Shown here: one piece after another, positions 1 through 5,607 of the stretch
How positions within the stretch are numbered: position 1 is the stretch's first letter
How the letters are laid out: every line of letters starts with the position of its first letter
NCBI GenBank assembly: GCA_964535735.1
Contig: CAZHTM010000083.1
Location: 1-6,033, forward strand
Length of the DNA: 6,033 bases
DNA from: J089 sp964535735
GTDB taxonomy: Bacteria; Fidelibacterota; Marinisomatia; Marinisomatales; J089
Reading direction: 5' to 3'
Made by a program: the position numbers and the translations under genes
Notes under the pieces: generated by a model
The model's database searches: none
What the model saw: only the letters and a program-made list of their open reading frames with translations
Told to the model about the DNA's origin: nothing

Positions 1-466
1 GGGGATTGAAACGGGAGATGTAATAGTTCTCCTTGTCCTGCACCCGCCATATCACACCTCCCCCCTGATCTTCTGCTCCTTTGACGGCCTTGAACCGGAC
101 TTCGATTTCACCATCGAGGAAGGAGACGGTATTCGTCCAGCAGATGTTAAAAGTTCCTCCGAACGTGTGGTTGGGGCTGGTCATGGCAAGTACATGGTCA
201 CCGGAAGAAGTGGTCGTATCCTTGATAACCTCCCAGGTTGCCGGGGGACCTTTCTGATTCGTGGCAGCTACTTTCCACCCGGCAGGAAGTTTTCCAACGG
301 GAACATTGTCGTAGTTCAACGATGCACTACTTGCTTTGCTTACTGTTGACGGTTTATGATCCGCGGTCGTCTGGCTTTGAGCCCTATTACAACCGAGTGT
401 AGCGGCCAAAACAAACGCCATAAGCAGGGTTGCTGCTGCCTTTACTTCTCTTCTTGGCTTCAACAT
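1..466 (-). CDS. Secreted DUF1080-like (concanavalin A-like fold) protein, probable lipoprotein; 3' end cut by the window edge
   Basis: The N-terminal 155 codons are visible, running off the left edge; translation was done by hand on the minus strand. The start is the ATG at 466-464, with AAAGGA (477-482) ten bases upstream. Residues 1-25 have a basic start (KPRR) and a hydrophobic stretch, ending in a lipobox-like TLGC with Cys at residue 26. Position -3 is Thr, so the lipobox is imperfect. A Ser/Thr/Ala-rich linker (about 27-48) leads into a beta-rich domain with motifs SPNHxFGGTFNxCW, EDQGGGxIWRVQD and NYYISRFNP. These match the complete paralogue at 675-1367, with about 64 of 107 ungapped positions identical. 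By resemblance the domain is DUF1080/3-keto-disaccharide hydrolase-like (often labelled family 16 glycoside hydrolase). The substrate is unknown and enzymatic activity is not shown. The likely location is membrane-anchored, facing the periplasm or outside. The missing C-terminus is probably about 80 residues, judging from the paralogue. Confidence 0.8.
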   Translation of the reverse strand, partial: MLKPRREVKAAATLLMAFVLAATLGCNRAQSQTTADHKPSTVSKASSASLNYDNVPVGKLPAGWKVAATNQKGPPATWEVIKDTTTSSGDHVLAMTSPNHTFGGTFNICWTNTVSFLDGEIEVRFKAVKGAEDQGGGVIWRVQDKENYYISRFNP

Positions 467-476
467 GATCTTTCGT

Positions 477-482
477 TCCTTT
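477..482 (-). promoter_or_regulatory. Ribosome binding site of the left-edge lipoprotein gene
   Basis: AAAGGA on the minus strand lies ten bases before the ATG at 466. It supports that ATG as the start. The spacing is slightly long but acceptable. Confidence 0.5.
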
Positions 483-594
483 CTTTGTGATGAATTCCGT
501 CTTTGTCAGTCCATTTCTCGAAAACATCATTGGGTGGTAATCCATATGCAACAAAATGGTCCGGGCATTCACATAACTTTCAAGAAGGTATAAA

Positions 595-606
595 ATGATG
601 CGTCAT
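595..606. repeat. Imperfect palindrome ATGATGCGTCAT
   Basis: Ten of twelve positions match the reverse complement (ATGACGCATCAT). It lies about 130 bp upstream of the lipoprotein start and could be a dimeric regulator's operator. It is short enough to arise by chance. Confidence 0.3.
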
Positions 607-612
607 GCGATA

Positions 613-623
613 ATCACAGTGAT
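613..623. repeat. Perfect inverted repeat ATCAC-A-GTGAT
   Basis: Five-base arms flank one central base. The minus strand contains TGTGA, the half-site preferred by CRP/FNR-family regulators. The expected partner half-site at N6 spacing (603-607, TCATG) is poor, so no CRP-type site is claimed. Its position, about 150 bp upstream of the lipoprotein start, makes an operator role possible. Confidence 0.35.
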
Positions 624-642
624 CGTTACTATAAAGTAAACG
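624..642. repeat. Inverted repeat CGTTACT-ATAA-AGTAA(A)CG
   Basis: The core TTACT-ATAA-AGTAA (626-639) is a perfect five-base stem with a four-base loop. Allowing one bulged A at 640 extends it by CG/CG to seven pairs. On the plus strand a CTTTTT run follows at 645-650, giving a terminator-like look, but no plus-strand gene ends here. On the minus strand, where the genes lie, no T-run follows it. Confidence 0.35.
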
Positions 643-674
643 CGCTTTTTCATCAGGCAATTTTTTTACCATAC

Positions 675-1367
675 TTATTGTTTCAACGGTTTTACAGAGA
701 AATCGTCAAAGGATGTAACGGCATCAGCTTTGGTCCAAAGTCCAACCCCTCCGGATTCCATAAAAGTATTGTCTACTACTTCCAGTAATTTTTTATCATT
801 TAGAAAACCACTGATTTTATTTCCATCCTGTACAATTTTCAACTTATGCCAGATATGCGCCGGGAGGGCAATCCGGGCGCTGGCTAACATACGGCGGGCT
901 CCGTCTTTGACATAATAAACACGAAAGTTATTTTCCAGAGGATTGTAGCGGGATATATAATAGTTGTCATCATCCTGTACCCGCCAAATCATACCGCCAC
1001 CCTGGTCCTCGATGCCGGTATTGGCTTTAAAAAATACGCTGATTACTCCGTTCAGAATTTGAATCTTAGGAGTCCAGCAAAGATTAAAAGTCCCGCCAAA
1101 ATTATGGTTGGGACTAGTTAAGGACAGTGTCTGTTTACCGGACGGGGCGGTAGAATCATGCACCACCTGCCAGGTAGCCAGAGGGCCATGTTGATTGGTG
1201 GCTCCAATCTGCCATCCCGATGGGATTTGACCACCGGCCAGATCATCAAAATTCAATTGAATGACTGGTTCCGGTGTTGCCGGTTGTGTTTGTGCCTGCA
1301 ACGAAATAAGTCCAAACCCCAAAGCCCAAAAAACTGTTAACTGAAAAGACCATTTCATATGCTGCAT
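675..1367 (-). CDS. Secreted DUF1080-like (concanavalin A-like fold) protein with signal peptide
   Basis: A complete 230-residue protein. The ATG at 1367 is chosen because GGAGGA (1374-1379) sits six bases upstream. The open frame extends to 1466, but that would overlap the kinase and ignore this site. Residues 1-25 form a Sec signal peptide (hydrophobic 8-22) with probable cleavage at LQA|Q after residue 25. The mature part is one beta-rich domain with SPNH (85-88), FNLCW (Cys97, the only cysteine), EDQGGGMIWRVQD (120-132), NYYISR (135-140) and a C-terminal GGVGLWT...SFDDF segment (206-223). This pattern is typical of DUF1080/3-keto-disaccharide hydrolase-like or LamG-like jelly rolls. The likely role is binding or hydrolysing a carbohydrate-like ligand outside the cytoplasm; substrate and activity are unknown. 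It lies 19 nt after the histidine kinase, so it is probably co-transcribed with the two-component system. The fold assignment is fairly secure; the function is not. Confidence 0.85.
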   Translation of the reverse strand: MQHMKWSFQLTVFWALGFGLISLQAQTQPATPEPVIQLNFDDLAGGQIPSGWQIGATNQHGPLATWQVVHDSTAPSGKQTLSLTSPNHNFGGTFNLCWTPKIQILNGVISVFFKANTGIEDQGGGMIWRVQDDDNYYISRYNPLENNFRVYYVKDGARRMLASARIALPAHIWHKLKIVQDGNKISGFLNDKKLLEVVDNTFMESGGVGLWTKADAVTSFDDFSVKPLKQ

Positions 1368-1373
1368 GATTTT

Positions 1374-1379
1374 TCCTCC
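1374..1379 (-). promoter_or_regulatory. Strong Shine-Dalgarno that sets the start of the secreted protein
   Basis: GGAGGA on the minus strand (within CGGAGGAAAAATC) lies six bases before the ATG at 1367. The next Met, at 1358, would be 15 bases away, and the longer frame from 1466 lacks support. It sits entirely in the 19-nt gap after the kinase stop codon. Confidence 0.8.
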
Positions 1380-1386
1380 GTATGAA

Positions 1387-2772
1387 TTAATGACCAGGTA
1401 AAACAATGGTAAAAATGCTGCCTTTCCCGGTTTGGCTTTCCACCCGGATTTTCCCTCCCAGGGCATTTACCGCCCACTTGGCAATCGCTAAGCCCAATCC
1501 GGCACCCCCCATTTCCCGGGCACGTCCTTTATCTACCCGGTAAAACCGCTCAAATATTTTTTCCTGATGCTCTGCCGGAATTCCCGGGCCTTGGTCAATT
1601 ACCTGGATGATTATCGAATACCGATAATCAGATTTAAGTCGAACAACAATGTAGCTATTATCCGGTGAATATTTAATGGCATTATCCAGCAAATTCAGCA
1701 AAGCCTGTTTTAGTAATGTCTGATCTATTTCTGCCTGAAGATTATTTTCTCCATCCAAGCGGATGCGCTGGTTTTTTTCTTCTGCCAGAGGCAGAATGAG
1801 ATCAACTGTTTGTTGAACAAGAGCGGAAAATTCAATCGTTTCCAATTTTACATTAAACGACTGAACATCGGCATGGGAAAGGAAAAGCAGGTTATCCACC
1901 AGGTGGGTCAGCCGTTGATTCTCTTCCAAAATACTCCCGATAATTTCCCGGTATTGGTCTGTATCTTTACGGTTTTGCAGCCCCACTTCTCCGATACTAC
2001 GAATTGCGGTCAAGGGTGTTCGCAACTCATGTGCGGCATCGGAAGTAAATTGTTTCAATCGTTCAAAGGATTCCTGGAGCCGTTCCAGCAATTCGTTAAA
2101 GGCCTTAGCCAAATTACCCAATTCATCATCCGCATTTAAAACCGGAAGACGTTCCTGGAGGTTCTTCTCACTAATTTTTCGGGCTTTATCAACCATCTGG
2201 TCTATTGGTGCCAGAAATTTTTTTGCCAAAAAATATCCACCCAGACCGGCCACAACAATGGCAACAGGTAGTACAAGGATCAGTAAATACAAGAAATTGT
2301 TTAATTCCTGCCATAAACGTCCCTCACTCTGTACCAGCCGGATGAATAACCAATTCCCCTCAATATTGATTTTACCGCTCATGATTCGCAGCCGGGCCTG
2401 GTTAGATAATTCCAAAGAATGAAAAATGAAACCTTCTCCCGGCTCTCCTTTGGGGGAAAAAACTGGTAAACTTTGTCCTGTAAAGGGGCGACTCGCATAA
2501 AGTTGTTTTCCGCCTGGAGACCAGATTTCAAACCACCGTTCATGAAAATAGGGGTCATTATCCGGTTCAATTTTTACCGATCCAGCCGGCGTGATAGTGA
2601 TATAATCTTCAATAATTTCGTAATCCTGTTCCAGTTGGCGGTCCAAGTTGTTCCGCAAATTCAGAAATACTAAGCTGATAAAAGTACCGGCATATACAAA
2701 CAGTATTACTGTAAGAACCAGCACATACCAAACGGTTAAACGGGTACGTACATTTGTAAAACGTAATACCAT
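1387..2772 (-). CDS. Membrane sensor histidine kinase (HAMP-HisKA-HATPase), heavy-metal-sensor/CusS-like architecture
   Basis: 461 residues. It autophosphorylates on a conserved His and passes phosphate to the response regulator encoded just upstream. Order of parts: TM1 about 14-37; extracytoplasmic sensor about 38-157 with no motif I recognise; TM2 about 158-183; HAMP about 180-233; and HisKA with the H-box FTSDAAHELRTPL (242-254, phospho-acceptor His248). The ATPase domain has an N-box with Asn364 (LLDNAIKYSP), G1 DQGPGIP (393-399), F-box EKIFERFYRVD (404-414) and G2 GGAGLGLAI (422-430). All key catalytic residues are present. The ATG at 2772-2770 overlaps the regulator's TGA in a TGATG junction. 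No clear Shine-Dalgarno precedes it, so translation is probably coupled. Length and layout resemble CusS/heavy-metal sensor kinases, but the signal cannot be deduced from sequence. The secreted protein follows after 19 nt. Confidence 0.95.
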   Translation of the reverse strand: MVLRFTNVRTRLTVWYVLVLTVILFVYAGTFISLVFLNLRNNLDRQLEQDYEIIEDYITITPAGSVKIEPDNDPYFHERWFEIWSPGGKQLYASRPFTGQSLPVFSPKGEPGEGFIFHSLELSNQARLRIMSGKINIEGNWLFIRLVQSEGRLWQELNNFLYLLILVLPVAIVVAGLGGYFLAKKFLAPIDQMVDKARKISEKNLQERLPVLNADDELGNLAKAFNELLERLQESFERLKQFTSDAAHELRTPLTAIRSIGEVGLQNRKDTDQYREIIGSILEENQRLTHLVDNLLFLSHADVQSFNVKLETIEFSALVQQTVDLILPLAEEKNQRIRLDGENNLQAEIDQTLLKQALLNLLDNAIKYSPDNSYIVVRLKSDYRYSIIIQVIDQGPGIPAEHQEKIFERFYRVDKGRAREMGGAGLGLAIAKWAVNALGGKIRVESQTGKGSIFTIVLPGH

Positions 2773-2774
2773 CA
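2770..2774 (-). other. TGATG stop/start overlap, probable translational coupling of regulator and kinase
   Basis: The regulator's TGA (2774-2772) shares its last base with the kinase ATG (2772-2770). The preceding minus-strand bases (AAATAAACCC) contain no Shine-Dalgarno. Re-initiation by ribosomes finishing the regulator is therefore the likely way the kinase is translated, which would keep the two in proportion. Confidence 0.7.
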
Positions 2775-3455
2775 GGGTTTATTTTCTGATAAAATGAAAC
2801 CCACACCCCGGACCGTATGCACTAAATTCCGTGTGAATGGGTCATCTATTTTGCGTCGCAGACGGGCAATATGTACATCAATAAGATTATCAATAGGTGT
2901 GGCACGTTCGGTTTCCTGCCAGACATCCCGCGCCAGCATCTCCCGGGAAACAATTTGCCCCTGGTGGCGCAACAGGTATTCCAACAGATCATACTCACGA
3001 CTGGTTAGGGTAATAGACCGGCCGGCCCTGGTCACTTTACGGGTTACCAGATCCATCTCCAGGTCGGCAATTTTAAAATGCAGAACCTGTTCCCCTCTGC
3101 CTCTTCGTAGTAATGCCCGAATGCGAGCTAACAGTTCCGGGAAGGCAAAGGGTTTGGTCAGGTAATCATCGGCACCATTATCCAGTCCCACTATCCGATC
3201 CTCTACTGCATCGCGGGCGGTTAATATCAACACCGGGAGCATCAGGCCCTTTTTACGGATGGCTTTCAAAATCTCTAACCCATCCCGCCCGGGAAGCATT
3301 AAATCCAAAAGCAACAAGTCATATTCCTGAGTATTTAAAAGAAAGAATCCCTCCTCTCCAGAGTGTGCCAGGTCTACCCGGTACCCCTCGCGTTCTAAGC
3401 CCTCCCCTACCGCCCGGGACACTTTCTGCTCATCCTCAATAAATAGAACCTGCAT
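2772..3455 (-). CDS. OmpR/PhoB-family response regulator (CusR-like)
   Basis: 227 residues, the usual length for the family. The N-terminal receiver domain (about 1-118) has the acidic pocket Glu7-Asp8, phospho-acceptor Asp51 (LLLLDLMLPGRDG), Thr79 (LILTARD) and Lys101 (YLTKPF). The C-terminal winged helix (about 125-222) includes TSREYDLLEYLLRHQG and the recognition-helix region IDNLIDVHIARLRRKID, ending with VRGVGF. It should bind tandem DNA half-sites as a dimer when phosphorylated. The start ATG at 3455 has AAGG (3463-3466) seven bases upstream. It is the first gene of the leftward cluster and its stop overlaps the kinase start by one base, so kinase and regulator are a cognate pair. Closest in style to heavy-metal or copper regulators, but target genes are not identifiable from sequence alone. 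The neighbouring secreted proteins are the obvious candidates, with autoregulation also likely. Confidence 0.95.
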   Translation of the reverse strand: MQVLFIEDEQKVSRAVGEGLEREGYRVDLAHSGEEGFFLLNTQEYDLLLLDLMLPGRDGLEILKAIRKKGLMLPVLILTARDAVEDRIVGLDNGADDYLTKPFAFPELLARIRALLRRGRGEQVLHFKIADLEMDLVTRKVTRAGRSITLTSREYDLLEYLLRHQGQIVSREMLARDVWQETERATPIDNLIDVHIARLRRKIDDPFTRNLVHTVRGVGFILSENKP

Positions 3456-3631
3456 AGTAATACCTTGCTTCCGGATGAAAGTACCAGATTAATAAAGTTA
3501 ATTCAACTGAAGATTTTCTGAATTTTTAGTAAGAAAAACAGGTAGGCGAAAAATAATATCAGCTTGAACCTCCCATACCACAGCATTCCACTTTTCAATT
3601 AAATTAGCCCGGTTTAACTGCAGGTATTCGC
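3456..3631. promoter_or_regulatory. 176-bp divergent intergenic region between the regulator operon and the acetoacetyl-CoA synthetase gene
   Basis: The two flanking genes point away from each other, so promoters for both must lie here or reach into the neighbouring gene. The stretch 3488-3540 is AT-rich. TTAAT occurs at 3489-3493 and again at 3498-3502 (9-bp period), with a nearby AGTT-N5-AACT inverted repeat (3496-3508). PhoB-type regulators often bind direct repeats about one helical turn apart, so this is a possible autoregulatory site. A plus-strand TTGAAC (3564-3569) could be a -35, but no good -10 follows. No promoter is assigned with confidence. Confidence 0.4.
3463..3466 (-). promoter_or_regulatory. 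Ribosome binding site of the response regulator gene
   Basis: AAGG on the minus strand lies seven bases before the ATG at 3455. It is short but well spaced. Confidence 0.5.
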
Positions 3632-5584
3632 ATGAGTAATATTCTTTGGACTCCTGATCCGGAAAAATCAGGGTCGACCCAAATGGAACAATTCAGGCAG
3701 CACATTAACAGGCGCTGGAATTTAGCATTAAAAGATTATCAAGAACTTTATTACTGGTCGATAGAAAATACAGCCGGTTGCTGGGCTGCCATCTGGGAAT
3801 TTGCTGATATTATCCACAGCCAACCCTATCAACAGGTAGTGGACGATCCTGAAAAAATGCCCGGTGCCAAATGGTTTTCAGGCTCCCGGTTGAACTATGC
3901 CGAGAATCTGCTCAGGTACCGGGATGAACACATCGCGCTTTATTTTCAAGGTGAAGGTCAGCCGCTGCAATCCATGACCTATAATCAGCTTTTTAGGGAA
4001 GTTGAAAAAGTTGCCCAGGCGTTGCGTACACAGGGAGTAAAAACAGGAGATCGGGTAGCCGGTTTCATGCCCAACCGACCGGAAACAGTTGTTGCCATGC
4101 TGGCTACGGCTTCCATCGGCGCAATCTGGAGTTCTTCCTCTCCGGATTTCGGAATTAAAGGTGTTCTGGATCGCTTCTCACAAATCGAACCAAAAATTTT
4201 ATTTGCCGCTGATGGTTATTTTTACAATGGTAAAGTATTTAATTCCCTAGATAAACTGAAAAACATCCTTTCAAAATTGCCTTCTGTTCAAAAAGTTGTG
4301 GTAGTTCCTTACACCCGGTTAAACCCAGACATATCGCACATTAAAAAAGGAGTATTATACCGCGATTTTCTCCCCGCGGATAAAATTGAGCCACTGCAAT
4401 TCGAGCAATTGCCTTTTGACCACCCGTTGTACATCATGTATTCATCCGGCACTACCGGTTTACCCAAATCAATTGTCCATTCCGCCGGCGGGACCCTTAT
4501 TCAACATCTGAAAGAATTGAGGTTACACACCGACCTGAAACGGGAAGATACTATCTTTTATTTTACTACATGCGGTTGGATGATGTGGAACTGGCTGGTG
4601 ACATCCCTGGCGGCGGGAGCCACCGTTGTTTTATACGATGGTTCACCCTTTTATCCAAATTCCAGCGCTATGTGGCGATTGACCCAGGACTTAGGGATTA
4701 CTGTCTTTGGAACGAGCGCAAAATTCATTGCCGCCTGCGAAGCGGCCGGAGAACAACCCGTTAAAAATTATAATCTCAGCACGTTGAGGACGATTCTTTC
4801 CACCGGCTCGCCGCTAGTGGAAGAAAATTTTGACTATGTTTACCAATCGGTTAAGCCTGACGTTCAATTGGCTTCCATCTCCGGTGGGACAGATTTAATC
4901 TCCTGTTTTGCTCTGGGAAATCCAACCCTCCCCGTGTATCGTGGCGAACTGCAGTGTCGGGGACTGGGTATGGCCGTAAAGGCTTTCGACATGTCGGGGA
5001 AGCCAGTCCTGAATCAGAAAGGCGAGCTGGTGTGCACCAAGGCTTTTCCATCTATGCCGATATACTTCTGGAATGACCCGGAGGGAGAAAAATACCGTCA
5101 TGCATATTTTCAGACGTTTCCGGGCGTTTGGCACCACGGTGATTATATCGAAATCAATGACCACGGAGGCGTTAAAATCTACGGTCGTAGCGACGCAACT
5201 TTAAACCCGGGAGGCGTACGAATTGGCACGGCTGAAATCTATCGTGTGGTGGAGGCATTACCGGAGATTGATGACAGTCTAGTAGTGGGACAGGAATGGA
5301 AGGGAGATGAACGGGTGATTTTATTTATTAAGTTGAATTCGGATGTTCAACTGGACCAACGACTCACAGGCAGGATTAAAGCCGTAATTCGAGAACAGTG
5401 TTCCCCTCGTCATGTACCGGCGAAAATTATTCCCATTGCTGATATTCCCTACACCATTAACGGAAAAAAGGTGGAGGTCGCCGTCAAGAAAATCATTAAC
5501 GGTTATGAAGTGGTGAACCAGGATGCCCTGGTGAACCCTGAGTCACTGGATTTGTACTGTAACCTGGAAGCCCTGACCCGCTGA
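3632..5584 (+). CDS. aacS: Acetoacetyl-CoA synthetase (acetoacetate--CoA ligase)
   Basis: 650 residues, full length for the family. It activates acetoacetate with ATP and CoA to acetoacetyl-CoA, AMP and pyrophosphate in the cytoplasm (ANL superfamily, EC 6.2.1.16), linking ketone bodies, leucine breakdown or storage polymers to acyl-CoA metabolism. Visible parts: an acyl-CoA-synthetase N-terminal region (about 37-95, with WFSGSRLNYAENLL); the phosphate-binding loop YSSGTTGLPKS (270-280); FTTCGWMMWNW (311-321), characteristic of this subfamily; GGTD (418-421); HGDY (502-505); hinge GRSDATLNPGGVRIGTAEIY (518-537); and the C-terminal catalytic Lys612 in NGKKVE. The FTTCGWMMWNW and NPGGVRIGTAEIY versions fit acetoacetyl-CoA rather than acetyl-CoA synthetase. 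The start ATG at 3632 has AGG (3622-3624) seven bases upstream. No other ketone-body or beta-oxidation gene is adjacent, so it appears to be a single-gene transcription unit. The lysine is a known acetylation target in related enzymes; that is not testable here. Confidence 0.95.
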   Translation: MSNILWTPDPEKSGSTQMEQFRQHINRRWNLALKDYQELYYWSIENTAGCWAAIWEFADIIHSQPYQQVVDDPEKMPGAKWFSGSRLNYAENLLRYRDEHIALYFQGEGQPLQSMTYNQLFREVEKVAQALRTQGVKTGDRVAGFMPNRPETVVAMLATASIGAIWSSSSPDFGIKGVLDRFSQIEPKILFAADGYFYNGKVFNSLDKLKNILSKLPSVQKVVVVPYTRLNPDISHIKKGVLYRDFLPADKIEPLQFEQLPFDHPLYIMYSSGTTGLPKSIVHSAGGTLIQHLKELRLHTDLKREDTIFYFTTCGWMMWNWLVTSLAAGATVVLYDGSPFYPNSSAMWRLTQDLGITVFGTSAKFIAACEAAGEQPVKNYNLSTLRTILSTGSPLVEENFDYVYQSVKPDVQLASISGGTDLISCFALGNPTLPVYRGELQCRGLGMAVKAFDMSGKPVLNQKGELVCTKAFPSMPIYFWNDPEGEKYRHAYFQTFPGVWHHGDYIEINDHGGVKIYGRSDATLNPGGVRIGTAEIYRVVEALPEIDDSLVVGQEWKGDERVILFIKLNSDVQLDQRLTGRIKAVIREQCSPRHVPAKIIPIADIPYTINGKKVEVAVKKIINGYEVVNQDALVNPESLDLYCNLEALTR

Positions 5585-5590
5585 TGGGTC
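5575..5590. terminator. Weak hairpin GACCC-GCTGAT-GGGTC at the end of aacS
   Basis: A five-base GC-rich stem with a six-base loop spans the aacS stop codon (5582-5584), extendable by one U-G pair. No T-tract follows on either strand, so it is not a standard intrinsic terminator. It might slow or stabilise transcript ends in the tight convergent junction. The call is tentative. Confidence 0.25.
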
Positions 5591-5607
5591 GAATCCAGTA
5601 TCCCGGT

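Larger units (their letters stand above)
467..674 (-). promoter_or_regulatory. 208-bp intergenic region with clustered inverted repeats, probable upstream region of the lipoprotein gene
   Basis: This gap separates two paralogous minus-strand genes and is long for an intra-operon spacer. No stem with a U-tract oriented to stop minus-strand transcription was found after the upstream gene. Three inverted repeats lie close together at 595-606, 613-623 and 624-642. Minus-strand TATAGT (628-633) resembles a -10 box, but no convincing -35 sits at the right distance, so no promoter is assigned. The simplest inference is that the lipoprotein gene has its own regulated promoter here, with read-through from the upstream operon also possible. 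Confidence 0.35.

Noticed and set aside
387..572. A 61-residue minus-strand open frame across the intergenic gap and the start of the lipoprotein gene
   Set aside because: It overlaps the real gene in another frame, has a composition unlike a folded protein, and the lipoprotein frame is clearly supported by homology to its paralogue.
603..618. CRP/FNR-type operator
   Set aside because: Only one half-site (TGTGA on the minus strand) is good; the other half at the proper N6 spacing matches poorly.
624..650. Rho-independent terminator (stem then CTTTTT) on the plus strand
   Set aside because: No plus-strand gene ends nearby, the stem is AT-rich with a bulge, and the T-run does not directly follow it.
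1368..1466. N-terminal extension of the secreted protein to an upstream ATG at 1466
   Set aside because: The extra 33 residues overlap the kinase 3' end. The internal ATG at 1367 has a strong, well-spaced GGAGGA followed by a typical signal peptide.
1810..2139. A 109-residue plus-strand open frame antisense to the kinase
   Set aside because: It mirrors the conserved HisKA/HAMP coding region and has no recognisable protein features.
2794..3442. Two plus-strand open frames (123 and 109 residues) antisense to the response regulator
   Set aside because: Arg/Ser/Pro-rich shadow translations of a strongly conserved gene; they overlap each other and have no family resemblance.
4851..5164. Two minus-strand open frames inside aacS
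   Set aside because: They lie wholly within the conserved adenylation domain of aacS on the opposite strand and show no motif of their own.
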